Source: RYN-230 sp963782185
GTDB taxonomy: Bacteria > Actinomycetota > Actinomycetes > Streptosporangiales > Streptosporangiaceae
DNA length: 64,000 bases
Assembly (NCBI GenBank): GCA_963782185.1
Contig: CAWAJB010000020.1
Location: 248,001 to 312,000 of the forward strand
Direction: 5' to 3'
Made by a program: the position numbers and the translations under genes. Under the pieces are notes generated by a model that was not told where the DNA came from, made no database searches, and saw only the letters and a program-made list of their open reading frames with translations. Below, piece after piece: positions 47,914 through 57,111 of the stretch. The first letter of the stretch is position 1. The number at the start of each line of letters is the position of its first letter.

Positions 47914-50013
47914 TCACGGTGCGTGGCCGGGGTCCCTGTCACGGGCCTGCGTGATTGCCTTGAGGGCAGGCCGGACGTCGCGGGCGAAGAGGCGGCCGTA
48001 GGCGGTCAGCATGAGACGCCCGTCTGGTCCGGTGCGCAGCAGGGCGGTGCCGGCGACGTCACCGAGCTGCCGGACCTGTCTGGAGAGGCGGGCGGTCGTG
48101 GTGCCGAGCTGGCGGGCTGCGTGCTGGAGGTCGGGTTGTCCGGGGATCGCGAGGAGCCTGTGGATGCGCTGTCCGGCGCTGACGGCGTCGGGGTCCGGGC
48201 CGGGCCGGGGGATGCCAGGTGCCCAGTCGAACGGGGGTTCCCAGGTGACGGGCTCGCTGATGCCGGCGGCCTGGGACAGCAGCGCGCTGGCTTGCCGGCG
48301 CAGGCAGAGGTCCAGCTGCCCGGGCATGGTGAACACGAATGCGGCGTAGTCCGGGCCGCGTTGCCGGGGCAGTTGCAGCGGCCCGGGGAGGTAGCGGGGG
48401 TGGGTGCCGGTGAGCAGCTCGATCAGGCGGAGCCGGGCGAACTGCTCCTGCACCGGGGCGTGCTGGCCGGGGCGGCCGTGCTGCGCCAGCAGGAGGTCGC
48501 GCTGGCTGCGCCAGCTTCCGGCATCGAGCGGGGCCTGGCAGAGGCTGCTTTGCCGTCGCCGGCGGGCGTAGTCGATGACCGGGGCGCCGTGCTGGTCGAG
48601 GTTGCGGGAGAGCTGGCAGATCGCGGCCGTGACCGGTTCCAGGATGCCGTGCTGGCGGAGCAGGGCGGTGAAGTTGCCCAGCTTTCCGAGGCGGAACGGC
48701 TCCAGGCCGAGGAGTTCCCGGGCGGTGCCGTAGTCCGCGCCGGTCACCGCGACGGCGAGCATGACCGCGAGGACGGCCCGGGAGCGCTGGAAGTCGCGGC
48801 CCCAGGGCGGCAGCAGGCGCAGTGCCCAGCCCTGCCACATCAGCGACGGCAGGGCCGCGGCGCGTTCCCGGCCGCGGGCGGGGTCGGGGATGCGGGCCGG
48901 GCCGGCGACGGCGCGGTAGCGCAGCTGGCGCACGGTGTCGGCCTGGGCCGCCAGCGGCCCGGCCAGGGAGGCCTGCAGGGCGGGGCTGGCCCGGTTCCAG
49001 ACGATGGGCACCTGCCCCGGGCAGGTCATCTGGCCGCGGCCGGCGAGCCAGCCGGCGATGACGGGGTCGGGGTCGCCGGGCCGGCCGTGCAGCATGATGT
49101 CGGCGACGGTGACGCCGAACGCGGTGACGGGCGCGAGCTGGCGGGGAGGTGCGCGGGGCGGGCTGGCGAGCGCGCTGGCGGCAGCGCCTGGTTCCGGCCG
49201 CGCGCCGAGTTCATCCAGGACCGCGGTGACGGCGGCGGGGAAGCTGGCTGTCTGGCCGGCGGCTGAGACGGCGGCGCGGGCGACCGCGCAGGCGTCGTCC
49301 AGGTACTGCCGCAGGGCGGCTGCCTCGGCCGGCCGTTGCGCGGACAGCAGCGCGGCGATGACGGCGTCGATATGCTGCTGGGCGGCGAGCACGTGCCCGC
49401 CTGCGGGCAGCGCGACGGCCGGCGTGCCGGCGGGGTCGCTGCCGCAGGCGGGGGTGCCGGCTGGCGGCCGCCATGGCGGCAGCGGCAGGCCGGTGAGGTC
49501 GCAGCGGCCGGGGCCGCGGGGCCGCCCGGGGCGGGTGCTTCGGTGCCGCCGGCCGCAGTCCGGGCAGGTGTCGGCGAGCAGCACCTGGCAGCCGGTGCAG
49601 GCGAAGGCCCACGGGATCCGCCAGGCGAGCATCCGCCGGCCGCCGTTGGCGGCCAGGCAGCGGGGGCAGTAGCGGGACTGGGCCAGGTGCCGCCACCAGC
49701 GCGGGACCGACGGCAGGCCGGGCCGGGCGGCCACCTCGGCCAGGCCGGTGCCCTGGTAGCGGGCCAGCGTCATGCCAGCCAGCGTCTGCGCGGGAACCCC
49801 GGTGGCGGCGCTCAGCGCGGCCAGGTCCGCCTCGCCGAGCCGGTGCAGCCACGGCTTGCCGTTGAGCTCGCCGCGGCCGGCCCGGCCGCAGTCGATCCCG
49901 GCGAAGCGGAAGATGTCGCGGACGGTGACGTGCAGCAGGTCAGCGTAGGCTCCCAGCCAGCTGTCGAGCGCCTCGCCGGGCAGCGGCGCCAGCCGGAGCG
50001 GGATGCCCGCCAT
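47914..50013 (-). CDS. tniQ: TniQ/TnsD-family target selector
   Basis: 699 residues. The N-terminal TniQ domain (IPLRLAPLPGEALDSWLGAY) is followed by a four-Cys zinc ribbon (SRYCPRCLAANGG, WAFACTGCQVLLADTCPDCG) and a long helical, Arg-rich region with an HTH-like end (DLQHAARQLGTTTARLSRQV). In Tn7-like systems TniQ/TnsD binds the attachment site or a guide complex and recruits TnsC. The large size favours a TnsD-like DNA-binding type, not the short CRISPR-associated TniQ. It starts 9 bp after tnsC. Confidence 0.9.
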   Translation of the reverse strand: MAGIPLRLAPLPGEALDSWLGAYADLLHVTVRDIFRFAGIDCGRAGRGELNGKPWLHRLGEADLAALSAATGVPAQTLAGMTLARYQGTGLAEVAARPGLPSVPRWWRHLAQSRYCPRCLAANGGRRMLAWRIPWAFACTGCQVLLADTCPDCGRRHRSTRPGRPRGPGRCDLTGLPLPPWRPPAGTPACGSDPAGTPAVALPAGGHVLAAQQHIDAVIAALLSAQRPAEAAALRQYLDDACAVARAAVSAAGQTASFPAAVTAVLDELGARPEPGAAASALASPPRAPPRQLAPVTAFGVTVADIMLHGRPGDPDPVIAGWLAGRGQMTCPGQVPIVWNRASPALQASLAGPLAAQADTVRQLRYRAVAGPARIPDPARGRERAAALPSLMWQGWALRLLPPWGRDFQRSRAVLAVMLAVAVTGADYGTARELLGLEPFRLGKLGNFTALLRQHGILEPVTAAICQLSRNLDQHGAPVIDYARRRRQSSLCQAPLDAGSWRSQRDLLLAQHGRPGQHAPVQEQFARLRLIELLTGTHPRYLPGPLQLPRQRGPDYAAFVFTMPGQLDLCLRRQASALLSQAAGISEPVTWEPPFDWAPGIPRPGPDPDAVSAGQRIHRLLAIPGQPDLQHAARQLGTTTARLSRQVRQLGDVAGTALLRTGPDGRLMLTAYGRLFARDVRPALKAITQARDRDPGHAP

Positions 50014-50022
50014 GACCGGGCC

Positions 50023-51150
50023 TCAGCCCGCCGCCAGGGCCTGCGCCCTGGCGGCGGCCGGGCGGGCGGACAGCTTCCCCGCGCCGAACGCGGCCAGCAG
50101 TTCCTGGCGGGCGGCTTCGGCGGCGGCGTCGTTGCGGACCTGGTCCAGCAGGTCGCGGGTGAGCTTCTCGGTGCCGGTGCGGACGGCGCGGCGGCAGCCG
50201 CGGGCGATGAGCGTCATCAGCGAGGCGAAGTGCCCGGTGCTGCGGGCGAACAGGTAGTCCGCCAGGTCGTCGGCGACCATGCCCTGGTGGGCGCCGGCGA
50301 GCACGAGGTCCTTCTCGATGGCCAGCAGCAGCTTCCGCCAGGTGCCCCGGCCGTCCTCGGTGACGATCTCGAACGGGTCGATGCCGAGGGTGGTCCAGCG
50401 GCGGGCGTTCTGCGCGAGTTCCTCTTCCCCGGCGGCCAGGCCCTCGCGGATGAGGCCGCGGCGCTCCAGCCCGACGCCTACGAACAGGAACGTGACGGGG
50501 AAGGTGTTGGCGAGGTACTTGAAGTGGTTGGCGACCTCGCGGCCGTCGCGGCGCGTGACGTCGAGGAAGTGCACGTCATCAACCACGCAGAGCCGAACAT
50601 CGCAGGCGAGGACGGCGTCGGCGGCCCGGTGCCCGAGTTCCTCGGCGTTGCCCCTGTCATGGCCGGGCAGGCCGAAGAACCGGCAGAGCATCGCGTTGAA
50701 CGACCGCTTGCTCGTCGATGAGGTCAGGCAGACGTGCGCGACGGGTATCCGGTCGTGCCCGGCCCCGGTGACCGGGCCGTAGAGGCTGACCTGCCGCTGG
50801 TGGAACTCCCGGGCGAACACCTGGGCGATGGTTGACTTGCCCAGCCCGGGGTAGGCGTCGATCACCGCGGCGCCCTTGACCTTGTCCCCGTCCTGCCGGT
50901 TGGCTTCGACGATGTCGTCCAGCTGCTCGTGGACGGCGCGCATCTGCGGGGTGCGCAGCGGCCCGAGGTTGGCATGCCAGACCGACCGCTGTTCCTCGTA
51001 CTCCGCCCGCGCCTGCCCGGCCAGCCCGCGGACCTGCGCGGCGGTCAGCGGGTCGGGACGCTGACGGGGCGGGGCGGTGACGAACTCCTCCCAGCCGGCC
51101 CGGGTGGACAGCGAGTAGGCGCGCTCGGCCGGGCGCAGTGGCGTGCTCAC
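50023..51150 (-). CDS. tnsC: TnsC/TniB-family AAA+ ATPase
   Basis: 375 residues; GTG 51150 overlaps the tnsB stop (GTGA). Walker A is DAYPGLGKSTIAQ, Walker B LCVVDDVHFLD; a sensor-like FLFVGVGLER and the arginine-rich end GRGTWRKLLLAIEK follow, then a lid domain. TnsC forms ATP-dependent filaments that bridge the target selector and the transposase. The sequence matches the TniB branch with a ~70-residue N-terminal extension that would contact TnsB. Confidence 0.92.
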   Translation of the reverse strand: MSTPLRPAERAYSLSTRAGWEEFVTAPPRQRPDPLTAAQVRGLAGQARAEYEEQRSVWHANLGPLRTPQMRAVHEQLDDIVEANRQDGDKVKGAAVIDAYPGLGKSTIAQVFAREFHQRQVSLYGPVTGAGHDRIPVAHVCLTSSTSKRSFNAMLCRFFGLPGHDRGNAEELGHRAADAVLACDVRLCVVDDVHFLDVTRRDGREVANHFKYLANTFPVTFLFVGVGLERRGLIREGLAAGEEELAQNARRWTTLGIDPFEIVTEDGRGTWRKLLLAIEKDLVLAGAHQGMVADDLADYLFARSTGHFASLMTLIARGCRRAVRTGTEKLTRDLLDQVRNDAAAEAARQELLAAFGAGKLSARPAAARAQALAAG

Positions 51151-53225
51151 ACGGTCTCCATCGCGTCAGCGTAGAAATCACCCGGGCCGTCTCCGGGTTC
51201 CTCCCCGGGGAACGGCGCGCCGAGCTCGGCGTCGCTGTCGTCGTCTCCGCCGTCACCGGTGACTGCGGGTTCTGGTGCGCCGGCGGCCGGGGACGGGTCC
51301 GGGACCAGGCGCAGCCGCTGCTCGGACAGCCGCAGCGCCATCCGCCGCTCGGCGCGGTTGCCGGCCAGCCCCGCACCCCACTGCTCCAGCAGTTCGGCCA
51401 GGGCGCGCCGGGTGTCGGGGAACCGGTGCGTGGCGGTCGCGAGCTGCCGGGCGCAGGCCAGCGCCTCGCTGCTGAACGGGCCGCCGACCGCGGCGGCGTG
51501 CTCCCAGCACAGCACGTGCCACTGGTTGTCAGCCGGATCCTGGAACCACACCCGGCTGACGTCGCCGGGGTCCAGGCGGAGCGGCCACCGGCCGGCGTAC
51601 TTGCCGGCGTAGGGGCTGGTGCGGCTGCGGTAAGGGTTCAGCGCCGGCCCGTCGTAGCGCAGGCCGCCGATCTCGACGCCGTAGTGCTGGATGGTGCGCC
51701 ACTCCACCTTGAGGAAATCGAGCGCCAGGTCGGCGCGGGCGGGAACCTGAAGGTAGCCGGCCCTGGCGACCCCGTGGGCGAACATCTCCAGCGGGGAGAC
51801 TTCCAGGGCGGGCACCTCGGGAATGCACAGCCCCGCGTGCGGCTGCCGGTGATAGCACTCCGCGGTCCACTGCCGGACGATCCGTTCCAGCTCGTCGAGG
51901 AAGTAAAACGCCTGCTCTTCGGGGTTCTTGCCGCGCCGGTAGACGTCCGGCCCCTTGTAGCCGGGCAGCGCCGCGAGCAGTTGCTCGCCGAGGGTGCGGA
52001 ACCAGCGTTCCAGGGGCCCCTTGTCGGTGGCCTGGTAGACCCTGGCCGGCTGGATTGAGATGCCCAGCCTCGCGCAGGCGGTCATCAGGTGCTCCGACAG
52101 GTAAATCTTCCCGTGGTCCACCACGACGGTCTCAGCGGGCACCGAGGGCAGCAGCGGCTGCCCGTCCTCTCCGGCGAGCCGGGCGCCGTCGATCACGACG
52201 CGGCCGGGCAGCCCGTGGTAAGGCGGGCGGGTATCCGGCTGGCCATCAGCGGGCTCGGGCAGCGGCCTGACGGACTCGAACAGCACGCCGGCCGCGTCCA
52301 CGGCCTTGGTCGAGACCGGGGTGAGCCGCAGCCCGGTGATGCACCGGTCATAGAGGTCCATCGCGGCACTCAGCTCGGCCTGCACCCAGCGCAGCGTCAC
52401 CGGGTCCATCGCGAACACGTCCAGCCGGGTGGTGTCCAGCAGCAGGTACTCGCCGGGCCGTACCGCCCGCAGCCGCCCGTAGGGCGTCGCCGGGCGCCCG
52501 GCGATCTCCCGCTTGCCCTTCGTCCCGCCGAACGCGGACGTGCCCTTGCTGATCTCCCGCAGCAGGATGCGGGCGCGGGTCGGCGACGGGACCGGCACGG
52601 CCCCGCCGTCATGCCCGGCGTCCAGCCGGGCGGCGATCTCGGCCACGACCAGGTCGCGGGTGGGCTTGCTGGCCTCGGTGTGCTCGGCCAGTACCTGCCG
52701 GGCCATCTCAAGCCAGCGCGGGTCCGCCCCCGCGAGGGGCTCCTGGCGGCGCTTCCACCGGTCATCGGCCAGCCCGGCGGGGCCGGACTCCCCGAAATCC
52801 TTCACCCAGCGGCGCAGCGTGGACACCCCGACGCCGATCTCGCCGGCCTTGGCGGCATACCGGGCCAGCATCGGGACGCCGGGCGCGTACTCCGGCCGCG
52901 GCTCGCCGTCCGCCGCCAGTTCCGCGCACCCGCGCCGGAATCCCGTGCGTACTTCCTGGACGTGGGCGATGCGATCCCGCAACTCGGCTATCTCGGTCTC
53001 TCCCAGCCCGGCCAGGTCCGCTCCGGCACCCTCGACAGGAGCCCCGGGCGCGCCGTCGAGCCGGGTAGAGGGATCGGCGAGCAGGTGACCGGCGCTGACC
53101 CGCCGGACGCCGGCCGGGCTGGACAGCAGGACATGCGAGCCGTCCATCTCGGTGACCTGCCACCACTGGCCGTCATATGCCAGCCGTGTCCCCACCGCCA
53201 GCAGCGCGCGCAAGTCCCCGCTCAC
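51147..53225 (-). CDS. tnsB: TnsB/TniA-family DDE transposase
   Basis: 692 residues from GTG 53225, overlapping the tnsA stop (GTGA); an open frame to 53294 is ignored. N-terminal HTH modules (KAGEIGVGVSTLRRWVKDFG) are followed by the integrase core: Asp in YLLLDTTRLDVFAM, Asp in TVVVDHGKIYLSEH and Glu in ATDKGPLERWFRTL. A Mu-type beta-barrel (VEWRTIQHYGVEIGGLRYDG) and an acidic Gly-rich tail that should bind TnsC complete it. The full triad implies activity. It cuts and joins the 3' ends. Confidence 0.94.
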   Translation of the reverse strand: MSGDLRALLAVGTRLAYDGQWWQVTEMDGSHVLLSSPAGVRRVSAGHLLADPSTRLDGAPGAPVEGAGADLAGLGETEIAELRDRIAHVQEVRTGFRRGCAELAADGEPRPEYAPGVPMLARYAAKAGEIGVGVSTLRRWVKDFGESGPAGLADDRWKRRQEPLAGADPRWLEMARQVLAEHTEASKPTRDLVVAEIAARLDAGHDGGAVPVPSPTRARILLREISKGTSAFGGTKGKREIAGRPATPYGRLRAVRPGEYLLLDTTRLDVFAMDPVTLRWVQAELSAAMDLYDRCITGLRLTPVSTKAVDAAGVLFESVRPLPEPADGQPDTRPPYHGLPGRVVIDGARLAGEDGQPLLPSVPAETVVVDHGKIYLSEHLMTACARLGISIQPARVYQATDKGPLERWFRTLGEQLLAALPGYKGPDVYRRGKNPEEQAFYFLDELERIVRQWTAECYHRQPHAGLCIPEVPALEVSPLEMFAHGVARAGYLQVPARADLALDFLKVEWRTIQHYGVEIGGLRYDGPALNPYRSRTSPYAGKYAGRWPLRLDPGDVSRVWFQDPADNQWHVLCWEHAAAVGGPFSSEALACARQLATATHRFPDTRRALAELLEQWGAGLAGNRAERRMALRLSEQRLRLVPDPSPAAGAPEPAVTGDGGDDDSDAELGAPFPGEEPGDGPGDFYADAMETV

Positions 53226-54106
53226 ATGGTCACCTCCAGGACGCTGCCGGCATCCAGCGGCCGGCTCAGGTCGGTGCTCAGGATCCGCTGCCAAAGCAGC
53301 CGCAGTACCCCGGCCTTGGCCTGCGGGCGCTGGCAGCGGCCCTCCAGCCGGTCCAGCAGCCCGCCCACGCGATCGCCCGGCCGGGCCTCCTCCCGGACCA
53401 CGGCGGTCACCGCGTCGGGAGGCATTCCCGGCCGGCGGTAGCCGGCCAGGAAGCGGACGTTGGCCAGGACCACCGGATCGGCACCACTCCAGATCTCGTA
53501 GCCCCAGCCCCGGCCCTCGAACAGCTCACCCGGCCAGGCCAGCGCCTCCGCCACCGCGGGATCAGCAAGCCGGCCAGCGGGCTTCACGTTCACCATCTCC
53601 ACCGTCTGGTCGGCATGCAGCAGCAGGAAGTCCGGCACGTGACGGCGGACCCGGCCGCCGGCCAGCACGCGCAGCAAGAACGGCTGCGCAGCGATCGCCG
53701 CGACATCAGGGTCGAAATCGGCCAGGAGGAGCCGGGCCAGCTCCAGCCGGCTCTCGTAGATAACGTGGCCGCCGGACGTCGCCGACCAGTAATACCCCGG
53801 GTAGTGGGCCTGCCCGCGGGCACTCCGGGTCATCCGCCACGGTCCCGCCCGGACGACCTGGTCGGCAGTGACCTGCCGCAGCGGCCGCTCGGACACTGTC
53901 CCGTCGGGCAGCCGGATCGACACCGACGGCTCGCGCAACCGCGTGCCGCCCGCGTCATCGCCAGCGCGAACGTGACCTTTCGTGTCCATAACGTCCCAGA
54001 ACGTGACGGTAACCCCGCCGCACCCCGAAAGCCGGTAACGACACGCCCGGCATGCGCTGCACCGCAGCTCCCTCACTGCCGCCGATACGCCGGGAACCTC
54101 ATTCAC
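53222..54106 (-). CDS. tnsA: TnsA-like endonuclease
   Basis: 294 residues. Central PD-(D/E)XK core: Glu in VIYESRLELARLLL, Asp in RRHVPDFLLLHAD and Lys in VEMVNVKPAG. TnsA cuts the 5' ends, so with TnsB this element should move by cut-and-paste and not by cointegrates. The N-terminus has a Cys-rich stretch (RCSACRACRYRLSGCGG) of unknown role, and a later ATG exists at the DTKGHV segment. The C-terminal part presumably contacts TnsC. Confidence 0.88.
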   Translation of the reverse strand: MNEVPGVSAAVRELRCSACRACRYRLSGCGGVTVTFWDVMDTKGHVRAGDDAGGTRLREPSVSIRLPDGTVSERPLRQVTADQVVRAGPWRMTRSARGQAHYPGYYWSATSGGHVIYESRLELARLLLADFDPDVAAIAAQPFLLRVLAGGRVRRHVPDFLLLHADQTVEMVNVKPAGRLADPAVAEALAWPGELFEGRGWGYEIWSGADPVVLANVRFLAGYRRPGMPPDAVTAVVREEARPGDRVGGLLDRLEGRCQRPQAKAGVLRLLWQRILSTDLSRPLDAGSVLEVTM

Positions 54107-54166
54107 GGTCAGCCAGACTGGTCACCCGCCCGCGAAGACCGGCCATAATCCCGACAGCCCGCAGCG

Positions 54167-54200
54167 CCGGTCATGCCGTAACACCGGTCATGCCGTAACA
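54167..54200. repeat. Two 17-bp tandem repeats at the right end
   Basis: CCGGTCATGCCGTAACA is perfectly repeated (54167-54183, 54184-54200) just inside the right-end TnsB sites. Possibly the tns promoter or operator. Confidence 0.6.
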
Positions 54201-54223
54201 CTGCGTGACCGGGCCGGCGGCAG

Positions 54224-54299
54224 TGCTCAAGTAGTCGGCTTACTGCTCACGTAGTGCTCAAGTACAGGACCGAATGCTCATCTATCTCGGTTCCCTACA
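54224..54299. repeat. Right end of Tn7-like element (four TnsB-type sites)
   Basis: On the minus strand TnsB-type sites occur at 54224-54233, 54244-54253, 54255-54264 and 54275-54283 (TGCTCAAGTA or close), followed by the terminus 54290-54299. The sites are packed at 11-20 bp, while the left end has three spaced sites, the same asymmetry as Tn7. Confidence 0.75.
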
Positions 54300-54587
54300 G
54301 CCAGGTCACTGCACCGTCCGTGTCTCCGTCGAGGTCACATGCGAGGTCCATCGGAGGTACATGCCGGGTCCATCCGGCTTCCGGGTACATGAGATCCGCG
54401 CAGACAGCCGTCGCGCGGTTCTGCGGCTCGCTCCCCGAGCCAGCGGGCGGTGCGCCGGTCAGCGAGGCGTCGGCCAGCGCCTGGGGAAGTCGCGCCAGCG
54501 TCCTCAGGCGAGTGACACGACCCGGCAACACGGCGCCGCAGCTCAGCTGGCGGGTTCGGCGCGCCGACAGCGGGCTGTACTAGCACG
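54300..54587. other. Gene-free spacer right of the Tn7-like element
   Basis: No tRNA, glmS-like or other known Tn7 target gene is visible here. Nothing coding is recognised. Confidence 0.4.
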
Positions 54588-55494
54588 TCAGGAGTTATAG
54601 GCGTTGAGGTTGAGCGCGCCTGCCGCCTGGTGGATCAGAGTTGTTGTTCCGGGCTCGGCCGTGCTGGCGATCGCGAGGTGTGTCTGCATCGGCTCCGCAC
54701 TGTCCAGAGAGGTCGTAAACACGCCGAGTCCCGTGAAGGGTGTTGACGGGAGGATCTTCTGCAGGGCCGGGATCATGGCTTGCGGGCCGCGCATCCAGGA
54801 CCAGCCGGTGCGTGAGATGTCCACGAGCACGATCGTCGGCATCCTGCCGGCCTGCCGTGCCTTCTCCCTGGCCTTGTTCTCGATCTCGCGTTCCACGTCG
54901 GCCATGTGAGCGGTCAGGTCAAGACCCCACCCTCCGGCGAAGGCGACTGTCACCTGGCTGCCAGGAATACCGGCACCGCAGGTCAGGTGGGCGCTGAGCC
55001 CGACATCGCCGAACCGCATGCTGTCAGCCGACTGGTTCATCGGGTGGGCGGCGATTGCCTGGGCGATCTCCTCGATACGAGCAGCGCCGAGCTTGAGCGG
55101 CCGGTCGTCGAACGACAGTTGCACCGACATGTCGCTCTCGCTGCCCGCGAGCAGCTCTTCCAGCCGATCGTGGAGCGCCCACGGCCCGTCGAGCGCCCGG
55201 GACCCGACCTCGATCCCGAGAGCCTGATCCCCCAGGACGTAGTCGGGATGGTCCTTCCCGAACTCGAATCGAACCCCGCCTCGCGCGAGCATCGATCCGA
55301 TCAGCAGTTCAGCCCGCTGCTCCAGCAGTTCGGCATCGGTGGTGAGCGTGCGGAATGCTTTCATCTTGGTCGGCAGCCGCATCGGCTCGGCGGCATCCAC
55401 CGGGGCCACGATCAGCTCCAGGGCGTCGAGGAACCAGTCCGGCATCTCGGGGCGGAGCAGTGGATGACCAGCGTGAGCGTCGGCCAGCCATTTC
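54588..55494 (-). pseudogene. PD-(D/E)XK-like protein, 5' end cut by IS66
   Basis: An ATG at 55445 would give 285 residues, but the frame stays open upstream to the IS66 border, with plausible coding sequence (LPKWLADAHAGHPLLRPEMP), so the true N-terminus is lost. The core has FEFGKDHPDYVLGDQALGIE followed by VGSRA, similar to a restriction-type PD-(D/E)XK strand pair though the Lys is replaced. A later block IVLVDISRTGWSW is also conserved-looking. No family is recognised; a defence or DNA-repair nuclease is possible. It might still be translated from the internal ATG. Confidence 0.6.
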
Positions 55495-57111
55495 GGTAAG
55501 CATTCACCCTATTCACGCTGGGTGACGGCGCTGATTGCGCTCAGGCGGGTGCCGGGTCTGGCGGGTGCCATGGGGTGCCGGTCATGACGGTGCGCAGGAT
55601 GTCCATGACGTTGCAGCCGTGCTTGCGGGCGGTGTCGATGTAGCTGCGGATGTCCAGCCGGTCCTGGGTGGCGTCCTCGCTGGTGAGCCGGCCGGATATC
55701 TTCTGCTGTGTTTTGACCGGGCGCACGCCGCGCTCACTGATGTTGTTCGTCGGCCACACGCTGGTGTCCTCGGTGAACAGCAGCACGTCGCTGCGGCGGT
55801 CACGGCAGAATTCCAGCAGGTCACGGCCGGGGTGCTGAGCAGTGGAGTTCTTCGGCCCGGGGATGCGGGGCACGTCGCAGCAGCCGGCGAGCACGGCATG
55901 GCGGAACTCGCGGACCAGCGGGGCGGCGATGCCCGGCGGGATCGCGGGCTGGCCGGCGTCGCGGGCTGTGTGCCAGGCACGGATCAGGCCGCGCAGCGCC
56001 CGCTGGGCCTGCACCGGCCAGATCGCCTGCGGGTAGCACTCGGCCGCGTCCTGGTAATCCCGGATTAAGTGAGCCAGGCACGCCTGGTTCCCGGCGATGT
56101 GCTCCCAGCCTTTATGGAAGTAGTTCGCGTACCGGTCAGAGACCACCACGCCGGCGAAGGCGGGCAGGATCCCGAAGTCGCGGAAGGACTCCAGGGTGCG
56201 CTGCCCCAGGAAGAACAGCGAGTACCGCTCGGTGACGGCCGCCAGCACATATTTCCTGGTCCCGGCGGGCCCGGACCGCAGCGTGGTCTCATCGAAGCCG
56301 GCCACATGCGCGGCGGTGATCAGCGTCTTGATCAGCTTCACCACGTCCGCGATCACGGAGGCTGCCTTGGCCAGGCAGGAGTGCACGAACCCGGCCGAGA
56401 CGCCCGCGCCGGTCACGTCCGCGATCAGCTGCGCGCACCGTTCCACGGGTACGTGCTGGAAGACCACCAGGTAAACGGCCAGGGCACGCAGGTTCGGGCC
56501 GATGCTCACCACCGAGCCCGCCGCTCCCTCCGGGCGGGCGGCCACATGCACCGTCCCGCAGCAGCACCGGGCCCGATGCAGGTCATGCTGGACGCGGCGG
56601 GCCGTGATCAGCGGCACCTCCAGCTGCTGGAACGACCCGGCCACCCCCAGGTCCAGCGCGCTGGCCAGGTCCGCGCCGCACCCGCACGCCCCCGCGGGCC
56701 GGTGATCGATCACCTCATCGGGCTGCGCCCACGCCATCGAAGTTCCCGCAGCTCCGGGCTGCTTCCCCCGCCCGCGGCCACCGCCCTTGCCGCGTGCTTC
56801 CCGCCTCGGTGCCACCTTGCCCGGCAGGTCATCCGTACTCGGGGGCATCGAGGAGTTACCACTGTTACGGCCCAGCCGGCGCCTCAGATCCGCGACCTCG
56901 GCCCGCAACTCCTCAACCGCCCGCCCCAGCTCACCGATCAGCTCATCCCGCGCCGTGCACGACGTGCACCCAGCGGCAGGCGGCGGCAGACCAGTCACAG
57001 ACCACCATGATCAGGACAACCCAGCCGTGATCAAGCCGGCACGCCCAGCCAGCCCAAGAAAGATCACCCGCCCGAAGCCGTCACGCAGAGCACGCGACGT
57101 GAATGCTTACC
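55495..57111 (-). mobile_element. IS66-family insertion sequence
   Basis: 1,617 bp with 13-bp perfect terminal inverted repeats GGTAAGCATTCAC (55495-55507) and its reverse complement (57099-57111). Single-gene form: no tnpA/tnpB accessory genes. No 8-bp target duplication is evident at the borders, which suggests a deletion on one side after insertion. Confidence 0.85.
55541..56998 (-). CDS. tnpC: IS66-family transposase
   Basis: 485 residues from GTG 56998. N-terminal leucine-zipper-like coil (GRAVEELRAEVADLRRRLGR) and NSSMPPSTDD signature, a Cys-rich zinc region (ACGCGADL, ARCCCGTVH), then the DDE core: Asp in HVAGFDETTLRSG, Asp in VVVSDRYANY, Glu in NNISERGVRPVKTQQKISG. All catalytic residues are present and the frame is whole, so it may be active. 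It is the shorter IS66 type without tnpA/tnpB. Confidence 0.94.
   Translation of the reverse strand: MTGLPPPAAGCTSCTARDELIGELGRAVEELRAEVADLRRRLGRNSGNSSMPPSTDDLPGKVAPRREARGKGGGRGRGKQPGAAGTSMAWAQPDEVIDHRPAGACGCGADLASALDLGVAGSFQQLEVPLITARRVQHDLHRARCCCGTVHVAARPEGAAGSVVSIGPNLRALAVYLVVFQHVPVERCAQLIADVTGAGVSAGFVHSCLAKAASVIADVVKLIKTLITAAHVAGFDETTLRSGPAGTRKYVLAAVTERYSLFFLGQRTLESFRDFGILPAFAGVVVSDRYANYFHKGWEHIAGNQACLAHLIRDYQDAAECYPQAIWPVQAQRALRGLIRAWHTARDAGQPAIPPGIAAPLVREFRHAVLAGCCDVPRIPGPKNSTAQHPGRDLLEFCRDRRSDVLLFTEDTSVWPTNNISERGVRPVKTQQKISGRLTSEDATQDRLDIRSYIDTARKHGCNVMDILRTVMTGTPWHPPDPAPA

Larger units (their letters stand above)
47804..54299 (-). mobile_element. Complete Tn7-like transposon without evident cargo
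   Basis: 6,496 bp. Termini are TGTAGGGAAC (47804-47813) and its reverse complement (54290-54299); identity runs three bases further out on both sides. Inside the left end are three copies of a TGAGCA-type site and inside the right end four closer-spaced copies, as in Tn7. The element encodes tnsA-tnsB-tnsC-tniQ, all intact, with overlapping start/stop codons. No CRISPR array, cas gene, tnsE or passenger gene is present. No 5-bp target duplication is seen next to these termini, so an end may have been rearranged or the border is slightly off. Confidence 0.88.

Noticed and set aside
47804..54299. CRISPR-associated transposon
   Set aside because: There is no cas12k, Cascade gene or repeat array, and TniQ is long like TnsD.
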